Source: Klebsiella huaxiensis
GTDB taxonomy: Bacteria > Pseudomonadota > Gammaproteobacteria > Enterobacterales > Enterobacteriaceae
NCBI RefSeq assembly: GCF_003261575.2
Contig: NZ_CP036175.1
Location: forward strand, 4,464,001 to 4,528,000
DNA length: 64,000 nt
Direction of reading: 5' to 3'
Below, piece after piece: positions 18,764 through 27,954 of the stretch. A program made the translations under genes and the position numbers. How positions within the stretch are numbered: position 1 is the stretch's first letter; every line of letters starts with the position of its first letter. A model generated the notes under the pieces. It was not told the DNA's origin. It saw only the letters and a list, made by a program, of their open reading frames with translations, and ran no database searches.

Positions 18764-19427
18764 TTTTCACCTCCTGAACTTTCCCCGTGACAGGCTGGAG
18801 CGTAATCACCTCATCCGCATGAGCGATTTCATTTTGATCGTGAGTCACCCACAACACGGCAATATTTTTTTCCGTCACATAGCGATGAATAATGTCATTC
18901 ACATTGCTTTTATTACTCTCGTCCAGCGCGCTGGTAATTTCATCTAATAGCAGCACCTGCGGTAAAAATTGCAGATTACGAATCAATGACACGCGCTGTT
19001 TTTCGCCGCCGGAAAGTTCATTGATTGATTTTTCCAGCGTGTTTTCCGCCAGCCCAAAGCGCAACAGATCGGCCACCAGTGCTTTCTGATCCGGCTGTTT
19101 ATTACGGATTTGCCACGGAAAGACCAGATTGTCATACACCGAATCACCAAACAGTGCGGGAGTCTGCGCACAGTACGAAACCTGCTGGCGGTAGGTTTCC
19201 GGCGATAACGTATTAATATCCTTACCTTCAAAAAAAATCCGCCCTGAGGTTGGACTGAGAAGGGAGGCAATAATTTTTAATAGCGTGCTTTTCCCACAAC
19301 CGGAAGGTCCGGTAATCAGTTTAAATTCCCCGGCCCTGAGCTGAAGATTAACCTCGTTGAGAATCACCACATCGTCGGCCTGAAACCCCACACCTTCCAG
19401 GTGCAAAATAGCGTTACTTTCCGTCAT
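18750..19427 (-). CDS. fetA: iron export ABC ATPase FetA
   Basis: 225-aa ATPase with Walker A GPSGCGKSTLL, signature LSGGEKQRVSL and Walker B LLLDEITSALD. I chose MTESNAILHLEGVGF at 19427, which has AGGAAG upstream; the frame can be extended to 19448. Partner of FetB. Confidence 0.94.
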   Translation of the reverse strand: MTESNAILHLEGVGFQADDVVILNEVNLQLRAGEFKLITGPSGCGKSTLLKIIASLLSPTSGRIFFEGKDINTLSPETYRQQVSYCAQTPALFGDSVYDNLVFPWQIRNKQPDQKALVADLLRFGLAENTLEKSINELSGGEKQRVSLIRNLQFLPQVLLLDEITSALDESNKSNVNDIIHRYVTEKNIAVLWVTHDQNEIAHADEVITLQPVTGKVQEVKSERA

Positions 19428-19563
19428 TATTCTTCCTATTTTTTCCACAACGATGCTAGTTTACTCCAGTTTTCTTTCACCTGGATGCGCAGAAAGATAT
19501 ACTCTGGTTAAACATGCGCCACGCTCTCGGTGCGCCAACAGGCAACAAGACAGGAGGTTTTTG

Positions 19564-20481
19564 ATGCTGATTTTTATCCCCATTCTTATTTTCGTCGCAC
19601 TGGTTATCGTTATTGCCGGTGTAAAAATCGTCCCTCAGGGATTCCAGTGGACCGTCGAACGCTTTGGTCGTTATACAAAAACGCTACAACCCGGCTTAAA
19701 CCTTGTTGTGCCGTTTATGGATCGTGTCGGGCGCAAAATTAACATGATGGAGCAGGTCCTTGACATCCCTTCGCAGGAGGTCATTTCGCGCGATAACGCC
19801 AACGTTACTATTGATGCGGTGTGCTTTATTCAGGTCATCGACGCGCCAAAAGCCGCCTATGAGGTTAGCAACCTTGAGCTAGCGATCATCAACCTGACCA
19901 TGACCAACATTCGTACCGTACTGGGCTCCATGGAACTGGATGAAATGCTCTCCCAGCGCGACAGCATCAATACCCGCCTGCTGCATATTGTCGATGAAGC
20001 GACTAACCCGTGGGGGATCAAAATCACCCGCGTGGAGATCCGCGACGTGCGCCCACCGGCTGAGCTGATTGCCTCAATGAATGCTCAGATGAAAGCCGAA
20101 CGAACCAAACGTGCCTATATCCTTGAGGCCGAAGGGGTGCGTCAGGCTGAGATCCTGAAAGCGGAAGGTGAAAAGCAATCACAGATTCTTAAAGCCGAAG
20201 GTGAGCGTCAGTCAGCGTTTTTACAGGCAGAGGCCCGCGAACGTTCTGCGGAAGCGGAAGCTCGAGCCACACAGATGGTTTCTACGGCGATTGCCGAAGG
20301 CGATATTCAGGCAATCAACTACTTTGTCGCGCAGAAATATACCGATGCGCTACAACAGATTGGTGCCGCCAACAACAGTAAAGTGGTGCTGATGCCACTG
20401 GATGCCACCAGCCTGATGGGCTCCATCGCCGGGATTAGCGAGCTGATTAAAGAAGGCGCTGGCGACCGGAAAAAATCATGA
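19564..20481 (+). CDS. qmcA: SPFH/stomatin-like membrane protein QmcA
   Basis: 305-aa inner-membrane band-7 protein. One N-terminal TM helix (MLIFIPILIFVALVIVIAGV), an SPFH domain (about 25-190), then a long coiled coil with the repeated KAEGEKQSQILKAEGERQ. The ATG at 19564 follows GGAGG; upstream codons in the same frame are not conserved. It overlaps ybbJ by 4 bp (ATGA) and both form a qmcA-NfeD pair. Confidence 0.96.
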   Translation: MLIFIPILIFVALVIVIAGVKIVPQGFQWTVERFGRYTKTLQPGLNLVVPFMDRVGRKINMMEQVLDIPSQEVISRDNANVTIDAVCFIQVIDAPKAAYEVSNLELAIINLTMTNIRTVLGSMELDEMLSQRDSINTRLLHIVDEATNPWGIKITRVEIRDVRPPAELIASMNAQMKAERTKRAYILEAEGVRQAEILKAEGEKQSQILKAEGERQSAFLQAEARERSAEAEARATQMVSTAIAEGDIQAINYFVAQKYTDALQQIGAANNSKVVLMPLDATSLMGSIAGISELIKEGAGDRKKS

Positions 20482-20915
20482 TTGAGATGATTATTGCCCA
20501 TCCGCATATTTTCTGGCTCAGCCTCGGCGGGTTGCTGCTGGCGGCGGAAATGCTTGGCGGCAACGGTTATCTGCTGTGGAGCGGCATCGCGGGGGTCATT
20601 ACCGGCTTGTTAATCTGGATGCTACCGTTTAGCTGGGAGTGGCAGGGAACGCTGTTCGCCGTGCTGACCCTGCTGGCGGCCTGGCTGTGGTCACGCTGGT
20701 TGCGTAACAGCGTCAAGCGCCAGAAACCCGCAGATGCCCAGCTCAATCAGCGTGGGCTACAGCTGATCGGTCGTCGCTTCACGCTGGAAACCGCGCTGAT
20801 CAACGGTCGCGGCCACGTGCGCGTCGGCGATAGCTCATGGCCGGTGATTGCCGAGGACGACCTCGCGGCGGGCAGCAAGGTTGAAGTGGTCGCCATCGAA
20901 GGCATAACCCTACAT
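20478..20915 (+). pseudogene. ybbJ: ybbJ, NfeD-like partner of QmcA, 3' end replaced by ISEcp1
   Basis: NfeD-family membrane protein: two or three N-terminal TM helices (FWLSLGGLLLAAEMLGG, TLFAVLTLLAAWLWSRW) and a C-terminal OB fold (RRFTLETALINGRGHVRVGD). Native sequence stops after EVVAIEGITLH, codon 146 of about 151; the frame now runs 29 codons into ISEcp1. Because nearly the whole OB fold remains, a slightly altered protein might still work. This is the last core-chromosome gene in the window. Confidence 0.9.
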
Positions 20916-21854
20916 CCTAGATTCTACGTCAGTACTTCAAAAAGCATAATCAAAGCCTTGATAAATATGCATTCCTTCGAAATTCAGCTTTCACCCATTG
21001 GGTGAAAGAAAAGTGCTCAAAAATATGTTAAATTATCAGCTTTTATGACTCGATATATGGTAAAATAATAGTAAGAAAAGTAGTAAAAAGGGGTTCTAAT
21101 TATGATTAATAAAATTGATTTCAAAGCTAAGAATCTAACATCAAATGCAGGTCTTTTTCTGCTCCTTGAGAATGCAAAAAGCAATGGGATTTTTGATTTT
21201 ATTGAAAATGACCTCGTATTTGATAATGACTCAACAAATAAAATCAAGATGAATCATATAAAGACCATGCTCTGCGGTCACTTCATTGGCATTGATAAGT
21301 TAGAACGTCTAAAGCTACTTCAAAATGATCCCCTCGTCAACGAGTTTGATATTTCCGTAAAAGAACCTGAAACAGTGTCACGGTTTCTAGGAAACTTCAA
21401 CTTCAAGACAACCCAAATGTTTAGAGACATTAATTTTAAAGTCTTTAAAAAACTGCTCACTAAAAGTAAATTGACATCCATTACGATTGATATTGATAGT
21501 AGTGTAATTAACGTAGAAGGTCATCAAGAAGGTGCGTCAAAAGGATATAATCCTAAGAAACTGGGAAACCGATGCTACAATATCCAATTTGCATTTTGCG
21601 ACGAATTAAAAGCATATGTTACCGGATTTGTAAGAAGTGGCAATACTTACACTGCAAACGGTGCTGCGGAAATGATCAAAGAAATTGTTGCTAACATCAA
21701 ATCAGACGATTTAGAAATTTTATTTCGAATGGATAGTGGCTACTTTGATGAAAAAATTATCGAAACGATAGAATCTCTTGGATGCAAATATTTAATTAAA
21801 GCCAAAAGTTATTCTACACTCACCTCACAAGCAACGAATTCATCAATTGTATTC
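20916..21854 (+). mobile_element. ISEcp1, left (5') fragment, 939 bp
   Basis: Begins with the ISEcp1 left inverted repeat CCTAGATTCTACGT immediately after ybbJ sequence ending TACAT and runs to GTATTC at 21849-21854 inside the transposase gene. The missing part is at 24997-25719 in opposite orientation; 939 + 723 = 1662 = 1656 (full ISEcp1 as I recall it) + the 6-bp GTATTC present in both. Confidence 0.95.
21102..21854 (+). pseudogene. tnpA: ISEcp1 transposase (IS1380 family), N-terminal 251 residues
   Basis: Starts MINKIDFKAKNLTSNAGLFL and includes the DDE-type region SITIDIDSSVINVEG and LEILFRMDSGYFDEK. Native sequence ends at NSSIVF; the open frame then runs 30 codons into unrelated DNA to 21947. 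Its AT-rich codon use contrasts with the GC-rich chromosome. The C-terminal part is at 25204-25719. Inactive unless supplied in trans. Confidence 0.93.
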
Positions 21855-21921
21855 CCAGGAATCAACGCCTTTACCCGCTGCCGGAGCCTCACCTCAATAG
21901 CACTCTCCGGCAGCCGTATTG

Positions 21922-23019
21922 TTACAGCGAATCAAACTGATAGCTGACCGATAGCCCAACGCCATAGTTACGGCCCGGCGCCGGTTCATAATAGCGTCCG
22001 TTGCTCTCGTTGACGATAACAGAGCCGACGTAGCGCTTATCAAACAGGTTATCAACGCGCGTATAGAGGTCGACGGTCCAGTTATCTAGCACATATTTAT
22101 AGCCGGTATTCAGTGCCGTCACCGTATAGGCTGGAGCCTGCTCGCTATTGGCATCGTTGACCTGAATATCGCTCATATAGCGGACTTCAGCGCCAGCGTA
22201 CCATCCCTCTTCCGGCACCCAGCCAAAGGAGGCATAGGCGCTATTACGTGCAATCCCCGGGATCCGATTGCCGCTCTGAATAGCATCGCCGGCGTTTTCA
22301 CGGTAGGTCGCATCCAGCAGCGTCCACGCCAGTTTGGCGCGCCAGGCGGGCGCAAATTGCTGATCCCATCCCAGTTCGACCCCGCGGCGGCGCGTCTTGC
22401 CCGCGTTCTGATAGGACGTACGGCCATTGTCGCTGGCGGCAACGACAATTTCATTTTTCGTGTCCGTATTGAAGACGCTCAGGCTCGCCATCCCGGTGCC
22501 CACCTGCCATTTACTGCCTGCTTCAACGGTGGTGTTAGTGGCCGGTTGCAGAGCAAAGTTAAGCCCGGACTGACCATCGGGACGATAGGACAGCTCGTTA
22601 ATGGTCGGCGTTTCAAATCCCCTCCCGGCAGAGAGGTAAACGTTCCACTGCGGCGTCATGGCATACTTCAGCGCTGCCGCCGGAAGCCACTTGTGATAGC
22701 TCGCTTCGCCGCTATCATCACCATTTTTACCTACAACATAACGATCGTTGGAATCAAACCATACCGAGCTATAGCGCGCCCCGGCGTCCAGCCCCAGGGC
22801 TGAGGTGAGCTGCCAGTGCGTTTGAATGTAGGGATCGAGGTTCCACATCAGGTTACGTTCGTTACGTCGCATATCACCTTTGGTGCCGAGATCGTAAACG
22901 CCGTTCTGATAAACAAAGTTCTCATAGCCTTTGCGCTGTTCGGTCATCGCCTCGTAATCAAGGCCGGTGGTGATGGCGTAAGGGATAAAACCGCTGTCAT
23001 CGTGGTGTGTCCAGCGCGT
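21922..23019 (-). pseudogene. TonB-dependent receptor, C-terminal part (iroN-like), 5' cut by IS903
   Basis: 366 residues of a TonB-dependent outer-membrane receptor barrel ending SVSYQFDSL with the terminal aromatic pattern. It has typical C-terminal strands (DNWTVDLYTRVDNLFDKRYV, YYEPAPGRNYGVGLS). The frame is open back to the IS903 boundary at 23020, so the plug domain and N-terminal strands were lost. Published blaCTX-M-14 units often carry an iroN-like fragment after IS903, and this is probably the same. A perfect 9-bp inverted repeat (CTGCCGGAG/CTCCGGCAG, about 21879-21913) follows its stop. Confidence 0.85.
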
Positions 23020-24076
23020 GGCTTTGTTGAATAAATCAGATTTCGGGTAAGTCTCCCCCGTAGCGGGTTGTGTTTTCAGGCAATACGCACGCTTTCAGGC
23101 ATACCTGCTTTCGTCATTTTGTTCAGCGCTCGTACCAGGGCCATAGCCTCCGCAACCTGACCATCGTAGTCACGCAGCGTCAGTGAACCCCCGAACAGCT
23201 GTTTTACCCGGTACATCGCCGTTTCCGCTATCGAGCGACGGTTGTAATCTGTTGTCCATTTCCACCGCGCATTACTCCCGGTCATTCGCTGATTAGCCAC
23301 TGCACGGTTACGGTCTGCATATTCACCGGGCCAGTAACCCGCACCTTTTCGGGGCGGGATAAGCGCGCTGATTTTCTTACGCCGCAGTTCATCGTGACAG
23401 AGCCGGGTATCGTAAGCTCCATCGGCGGCGGCTGACCTGATTTTCCGGTGGGTTTGCCGGATTAACCCGGGGAAGGCCTCTGAGTCCGTAACGTTGTTCA
23501 GCGACAGGTCAGCGCAGATGATTTCATGTGTTTTACTGTCAACTGCCAGATGCAGCTTACGCCATATACGACGGCGTTCCTGGCCATGCTTTTTGACTTT
23601 CCACTCGCCTTCACCGAAGACCTTCAGCCCGGTGGAATCAATTACCAGGTGTGCGATTTCACCCCGGGTGGGCGTTTTGAAACTGATATTAACCGACTTT
23701 GCCCGCCTGCTGACACAGCTGTAATCCGGGCAGCGTAGCGGAACGTTCATCAGAGAAAAAATGGAATCAATAAAGCCCTGCGCAGCGCGCAGGGTCAGCC
23801 TGAATACGCGTTTAATGACCAGCACAGTCGTGATGGCAAGGTCAGAATAGCGCTGAGGTCTGCCTCGTGAAGAAGGTGTTGCTGACTCATACCAGGCCTG
23901 AATAGCTTCATCATCCAGCCAGAAAGTTATGGAGCCACGGTTGATGAGGGCTTTATTGTAGGTGGGCCAGTTGGTGATTTTGAACTTTTGCTTTGCCACG
24001 GAACGGTCTGCGTTGTCGGGAAGATACGTGATCTGATCCTTCAACTCAGCAAAAGTTCGATTTATTCAACAAAACC
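23020..24076 (-). mobile_element. IS903 (IS5 family), complete, 1057 bp
   Basis: Bounded by GGCTTTGTTGAATAAATC at 23020 and its complement with one mismatch ending at 24076; 1057 bp is the exact IS903 length. It lies 2 bp beyond the blaCTX-M stop and cut the TonB-receptor gene. This is the usual downstream neighbour of blaCTX-M-14. Confidence 0.95.
23076..23999 (-). CDS. tnpA: IS903 transposase
   Basis: 307-aa DDE transposase, intact. A GTG at 23999 opens VAKQKFKITNWPTYNKALIN, the usual IS903 start; the frame extends to an ATG at 24044 inside the terminal region. Motifs include HLVIDSTGLKVFGEGEWK (first D), CADLSLNNVTDSEAFP and DGAYDT (second D), and the Y(2)R(3)E(6)K-like SIAETAMYRVKQLFG (E). 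Confidence 0.93.
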   Translation of the reverse strand: MAKQKFKITNWPTYNKALINRGSITFWLDDEAIQAWYESATPSSRGRPQRYSDLAITTVLVIKRVFRLTLRAAQGFIDSIFSLMNVPLRCPDYSCVSRRAKSVNISFKTPTRGEIAHLVIDSTGLKVFGEGEWKVKKHGQERRRIWRKLHLAVDSKTHEIICADLSLNNVTDSEAFPGLIRQTHRKIRSAAADGAYDTRLCHDELRRKKISALIPPRKGAGYWPGEYADRNRAVANQRMTGSNARWKWTTDYNRRSIAETAMYRVKQLFGGSLTLRDYDGQVAEAMALVRALNKMTKAGMPESVRIA

Positions 24077-24078
24077 AG

Positions 24079-24954
24079 TTACAGCCCTTCGGCGATGATT
24101 CTCGCCGCTGAAGCCAGCACATCGCGGCGGCTCTCTGCGTTCTGTTGCGGCTGGGTAAAATAGGTCACCAGAACCAGCGGCGCACGACCCTGCGGCCAGA
24201 TCACCGCAATATCATTGGTGGTGCCGTAGTCGCCGCTGCCGGTCTTATCACCCACAGTCCACGACGTCGGTAAGCCGGCCCGAATGCTGGCTGCGCCGGT
24301 CGTATTGCCTTTGAGCCACGTCACCAACTGCGCCCGCTGGGTTTCGCCCAGCGCATGACCCAGCGTAAGCTGACGCAACGTCTGCGCCATCGCCCGCGGC
24401 GTGGTGGTGTCTCTCGGGTCGCCGGGAATGGCGGTATTCAGCGTAGGTTCAGTGCGATCCAGACGAAACGTCTCATCGCCGATCGCGCGGGCAAAAGCCG
24501 TCACGCCTCCCGGGCCACCGAGCTGGGCAATCAATTTGTTCATGGCGGTATTGTCGCTGTACTGCAACGCGGCCGCGCTCAGTTCTGCCAGCGTCATTGT
24601 GCCGTTGACGTGTTTTTCGGCAATCGGATTGTAGTTAACCAGATCGGCAGGCTTGATCTCGACAGGCTGATTAAGCAGCTGCTTTTGCGTTTCACTCTGC
24701 TTAAGCACCGCCGCGGCCGCCATAACTTTACTGGTACTGCACATTGGAAAGCGTTCATCACCGCGATAAAGCACCTGCGTATTATCTGCGGTATCGATGA
24801 GCGCGACGCCCAGCCGCCCTCCGCTGCTTTTCTCCAGCGCCGCCAGCTTTTGCTGCACCGCACTCGTCTGCGCATAAAGCGGCGCGCTGCCCAGCAGCAG
24901 CGGAATGCACGCCGCCGCCGCGAACATCATCCGTTGCACTCTCTTTGTCACCAT
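24079..24954 (-). CDS. blaCTX-M-14: class A extended-spectrum beta-lactamase CTX-M-14-like (CTX-M-9 group)
   Basis: Secreted serine beta-lactamase that hydrolyses cefotaxime. 291 aa with a signal peptide ending PLYA, the CSTSKV motif (Ser70), SDN (130), EPTLN (Glu166) and DKTGSG (234). In the CTX-M-9 group, WTVGDKTGSGDYG carries Val231 (CTX-M-14 rather than CTX-M-9) and Asp240 (not CTX-M-27). Exact allele depends on database comparison. The 42-bp gap to ISEcp1 (24955-24996) is the spacing typical of CTX-M-14 units. Confidence 0.95.
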   Translation of the reverse strand: MVTKRVQRMMFAAAACIPLLLGSAPLYAQTSAVQQKLAALEKSSGGRLGVALIDTADNTQVLYRGDERFPMCSTSKVMAAAAVLKQSETQKQLLNQPVEIKPADLVNYNPIAEKHVNGTMTLAELSAAALQYSDNTAMNKLIAQLGGPGGVTAFARAIGDETFRLDRTEPTLNTAIPGDPRDTTTPRAMAQTLRQLTLGHALGETQRAQLVTWLKGNTTGAASIRAGLPTSWTVGDKTGSGDYGTTNDIAVIWPQGRAPLVLVTYFTQPQQNAESRRDVLASAARIIAEGL

Positions 24955-25070
24955 CTCAAACTCCCAATACGGTCAATCCGTGTTACATCAGTATTCCCTA
25001 AATTCCACGTGTGTTTTTTATTAGCTTCAAAAATCACTATTTCACGAAGAATTTAGACTGCTTCTCACAC

Positions 25071-25100
25071 ATTGTAACATTATTTACAACCACCTTTCAA
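25071..25100 (-). promoter_or_regulatory. ISEcp1-borne promoter for blaCTX-M-14
   Basis: On the minus strand TTGAAA (25100-25095) and TACAAT (25076-25071) are 18 bp apart, about 120 bp upstream of the bla start. This is the known outward promoter of ISEcp1, preserved despite the split. Confidence 0.88.
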
Positions 25101-25203
25101 TCATTTTTGATAAATCATTGATTTCATCTTTGCTGCAATGATACTTAATAAACTCTGCAAGTTATCCACAGAGCAACACTCAATTTTATTGATGATATTC
25201 TTA

Positions 25204-25719
25204 TTATACCAGACATTTTTCATACACTCCCTTGTACGGATAGTTTTCCGACAACTTCATGATTACATATCTTGCGGTTTTGATTATTTTTGCTGCAAGA
25301 AATACATACTTCAAACGAAAGGTCTTTATTTGCTGTCTGTATTCTGAAGAGTCCAAGGAATCAAACTTGAACAACAAAAATAGGTTATATGAAAGCATCA
25401 TCATTTGAAACACGGCTTCATTCGCCCAAAATGACTTTAGCAAGAGATGACCCACCGCCATGTCGTATTTGGCTTCTTTGATATAGTTTTCAGCATTACC
25501 ACGCTTTTCATAGTATATAACTACTTTTTCAGAAAGCAAGGTAGTATTTGTTACAAAGAAAAAGTAGTCGTATTCGGAACCTTCTAAAAGTGATAATTGT
25601 GCTCTTTCTTTTTCTGGTTTCAGTACGCGAGATACGACAAATCTTCTGTCTTTTTCCCATTTAACTAATTTTGTATACAGTTCTGTAGTTTCTCTACCTT
25701 CTTCTCCTTTAACGAATAC
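25204..25719 (-). pseudogene. tnpA: ISEcp1 transposase, C-terminal ~171 residues
   Basis: Reads VFVKGEEGRETTELY at the break to SENYPYKGVYEKCLV at the stop, exactly continuing the N-terminal piece NSSIVF at 21854. The third acidic region NAENYIKEAKYDMAVG is here, so neither half has a full active site. Confidence 0.92.
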
Positions 25720-25964
25720 GCGAAGGCGACACGGTCGTGGTGCACAGCATGGATCGTCTGGCGCGCAACCTCGACGACCTGCGCCGCCTGGTGCAGGGCC
25801 TCACCCAGCGCGGCGTACGCATCGAGTTCCTTAAGGAGCATTTGACCTTCACCGGCGAGGACTCGCCGATGGCGAACCTGATGCTGTCGGTAATGGGCGC
25901 GTTCGCCGAGTTCGAACGCGCCTTGATCCGCGAGCGGCAGCGCGAGGGCATCGCGCTCGCCAAG
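25720..25964 (+). pseudogene. tnpR: Tn3-family (Tn21 subgroup) resolvase, internal fragment
   Basis: About 81 residues of a serine recombinase, from GDTVVVHSMDRLARNLDDLR through FTGEDSPMANLMLSVMGAFA to RERQREGIALAK. The catalytic N terminus and C-terminal helix-turn-helix are missing. It abuts the ISEcp1 break on the left and runs in frame into the tetR remnant on the right. GC-rich codons. Confidence 0.9.
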
Positions 25965-26186
25965 CTGGCAATGCCCGATGAACCGGTGCTGCGCAAATGC
26001 TGGCGCGACTGGATGCTGGAGAAACTGGCGCAGGGCGATGAGCTGGATAACAGCCCAACCGGCACGCTGGTGCGCTACGCCGCTGACGGCATCTGGCTTT
26101 CGGAGTTGACGGAAGGGATCACCATGAGCGCCGACCACCGTCGCGCGCTGGTTGACTCCCTGAATAAAATGACGCTTCCCGCGTGA
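25965..26186 (+). pseudogene. TetR-family regulator, C-terminal remnant (fosA3 module orf3)
   Basis: About 73 residues, from LAMPDEPVLRKCWRDWMLEK to SADHRRALVDSLNKMTLPA, resembling the ligand-binding end of a TetR-type regulator. DNA-binding half absent. Published fosA3 units carry a tetR/orf3 remnant in this place, followed by a cadC-like gene. Nonfunctional as a regulator. Confidence 0.75.
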
Positions 26187-26205
26187 AGCACAGACTGAGG
26201 CCGCG

Positions 26206-26994
26206 ATGCGCTACAACATCAATGCCCGTTTTATCTACGACGCCACCGACGGAACCCTGACGCTGCCGCAAAGCGATGAACCGGACAGCCAGCTATCCCT
26301 CACCGCCAGCGCCCTGTTTAACTATTTTCTGCGCCATACCGAGATTGTCAGCCGGGAAGATGTTCTGAAAAAAGTCTGGGATGACAATGGATTAACCTCA
26401 TCCAACAGCAATCTGAATCAGTATCTCAGCATGCTGCGGAAGACCTTTCGCCATTACGGCGTCGATAACATCATCGTCACCGTCTCGCGCGGCTATTTGC
26501 AGCTTAATCCCGAGGTCATTATCGAAGCGCTGGACGACGCGCCGCCGGTTTCACCACAACAGACGCCTGCCGAACCGCCGCCCGTTACGACAACGCCAGA
26601 CGCACCGCGCTCCGCACATGCTCGCGGGATGTGCTGGTACATGGCCGGAGCCTGCTTGCTCACCATTGCCCTGCTTCTGGTTGCCTTCAGTCTGGTCGGC
26701 ATCAGTGAATCCCAGCCTATCGCGCTGACCCGCCTCAGCCATAGCCAGTGCGAACTGCTGGCCAGCGATGAAATGCGACGTTCGGTCAGTGAAGAGTCCT
26801 ACGGCAAAAACTTCGATGAGGTACGCCAGCGGCTGAATATTGCCTGTAAACCCGGTGAACGTTTTCTTTTCTTCTACGGCGATCGGCTCGAAACCAACGG
26901 GCTGGGGCGCGTGTTCCTTGCCCACTGCGCCATGCATGAAGATAACCCGTTCAGCTATTGCGATAACTACTTTTACTACTCCTGGAAGCCGTAA
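26206..26994 (+). CDS. CadC/ToxR-like membrane transcription regulator
   Basis: 262-aa one-component membrane regulator. Residues ~20-105 are an OmpR/CadC-type winged helix (SRRED-like start IVSREDVLKKVWDDNGL, recognition LNQYLSMLRKTFRHYG), then a proline-rich linker, one TM helix (MAGACLLTIALLLVAFSLVG, ~147-170) and a periplasmic domain with Cys residues. The start codon is 19 bp after the tetR remnant. It overlaps the next gene by 1 bp and came with fosA3 from a chromosomal source. Target genes unknown. Confidence 0.85.
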   Translation: MRYNINARFIYDATDGTLTLPQSDEPDSQLSLTASALFNYFLRHTEIVSREDVLKKVWDDNGLTSSNSNLNQYLSMLRKTFRHYGVDNIIVTVSRGYLQLNPEVIIEALDDAPPVSPQQTPAEPPPVTTTPDAPRSAHARGMCWYMAGACLLTIALLLVAFSLVGISESQPIALTRLSHSQCELLASDEMRRSVSEESYGKNFDEVRQRLNIACKPGERFLFFYGDRLETNGLGRVFLAHCAMHEDNPFSYCDNYFYYSWKP

Positions 26995-27512
26995 TGAGAC
27001 TCGCGCCGCGTCCGTTCTTTGCCCTCTGCGTTCTGGTATTTATTGCCGCCGCCGCGTTTAGCGCCTGGCGGCTGCTGCCTGCCGACAACGCGGGTGTCAT
27101 GAGCTGTTCCACTAAGGGCATCATGCGCTTTGAGAACATGGACAAAGAGAACGTTAACGGCAATATTCACTTCAATTTTGGCGCGCAGGGTAAAGGCTCG
27201 ATGGTGGTCGAAGGTTACACCGACTCCGCCGCCGGCTGGCTCTACCTGCAACGCTACGTGAAGTTTACCTACAGCAGCAAACGCATCTCGGCCACCGAGC
27301 GTCATTACCGCATCAATCAGTGGGAATCGAGCGCCTCCTCGATTGATGAATCGCCGAACGTGATTTTCGACTACTTTATGCGCGAGATGTCCGACAGCCA
27401 CGACGGGCTGTTTCTCAACGCTCAGAAGCTCAACGAAAAGGCTATCTTGCTCAGCTCTATCAATTCACCGCTGTGGATCTGCACGTTGAAATCCGGCAGT
27501 AAGCTGAACTAA
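26994..27512 (+). CDS. FidL-like membrane-anchored partner of the CadC-like regulator
   Basis: 172-aa protein with an N-terminal anchor (FFALCVLVFIAAAAFSAWRL) and a soluble, probably periplasmic domain with two Cys (MSCSTKG, LWICTLKS). Its TAATG overlap with the regulator gene means translational coupling, as in MarT/FidL or ToxR/ToxS-type pairs. The FidL label is from layout and general resemblance; I do not see a decisive motif. Converges on fosA3 with a 4-bp gap. Confidence 0.7.
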   Translation: MRLAPRPFFALCVLVFIAAAAFSAWRLLPADNAGVMSCSTKGIMRFENMDKENVNGNIHFNFGAQGKGSMVVEGYTDSAAGWLYLQRYVKFTYSSKRISATERHYRINQWESSASSIDESPNVIFDYFMREMSDSHDGLFLNAQKLNEKAILLSSINSPLWICTLKSGSKLN

Positions 27513-27516
27513 CCCG

Positions 27517-27933
27517 TCAATCAAAAAAGACCATCCCCTTGTAGGGGCGTTCGCGACAGGCGGCCAGCCGCTGCGCCAGATTCCCCACATGCAGCTCCAG
27601 CTTATGGCCGTCAGGGTCGAGAAAATAGTAAGACGCCCCTTCACTGCGGTTATCTTTCCATACCTCAGCCCCCGCCTGCGCCAGCAGAGCCACCACCCCG
27701 GCAAACTCTTCTTCCGCCACGCTGAAGGCGTAGTGGGTATAGTCGCTTTCCTGAGGGGGCGTTTTACGCCGCTGCTCATCCAGCGACAAGCACAGCCACA
27801 GCGCCCCACAGGAGAGATAGGCTCCGCTATCCCAGCTGGCGTGCAGGCGCATTCCAGGTAACTGCTGATAAAATGCCAGGCTTGACGCCAGATCGCTGAC
27901 CGCCAGCGTCAGATGATTCAATCCCTGCAGCAT
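27517..27933 (-). CDS. fosA3: fosfomycin glutathione transferase FosA3
   Basis: 138-aa Mn-dependent metalloenzyme of the vicinal-oxygen-chelate family that opens the fosfomycin epoxide with glutathione. Probable metal ligands are H7 (GLNHLTLAV), H67 (DYTHYAFSV) and E113 (HKLELHVG); K90-region and SEGASYYFLD form the substrate loop. Sequence reads as FosA3, not the intrinsic Klebsiella FosA, from memory of both. Start MLQGLNHL at 27933; an upstream ATG at 27954 is in frame. Confidence 0.93.
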   Translation of the reverse strand: MLQGLNHLTLAVSDLASSLAFYQQLPGMRLHASWDSGAYLSCGALWLCLSLDEQRRKTPPQESDYTHYAFSVAEEEFAGVVALLAQAGAEVWKDNRSEGASYYFLDPDGHKLELHVGNLAQRLAACRERPYKGMVFFD

Positions 27934-27954
27934 GACTTTTCCTCCCGTTATCAA

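Larger units (their letters stand above)
24997..25719 (-). mobile_element. ISEcp1, right (3') fragment, 723 bp, inverted
   Basis: Read on the minus strand it runs from GTATTC (25719-25714) through the transposase C terminus to the right inverted repeat ACGTGGAATTTAGG ending at 24997. It faces blaCTX-M-14 and supplies its promoter. Opposite in orientation to the 5' half at 20916-21854. Confidence 0.95.
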
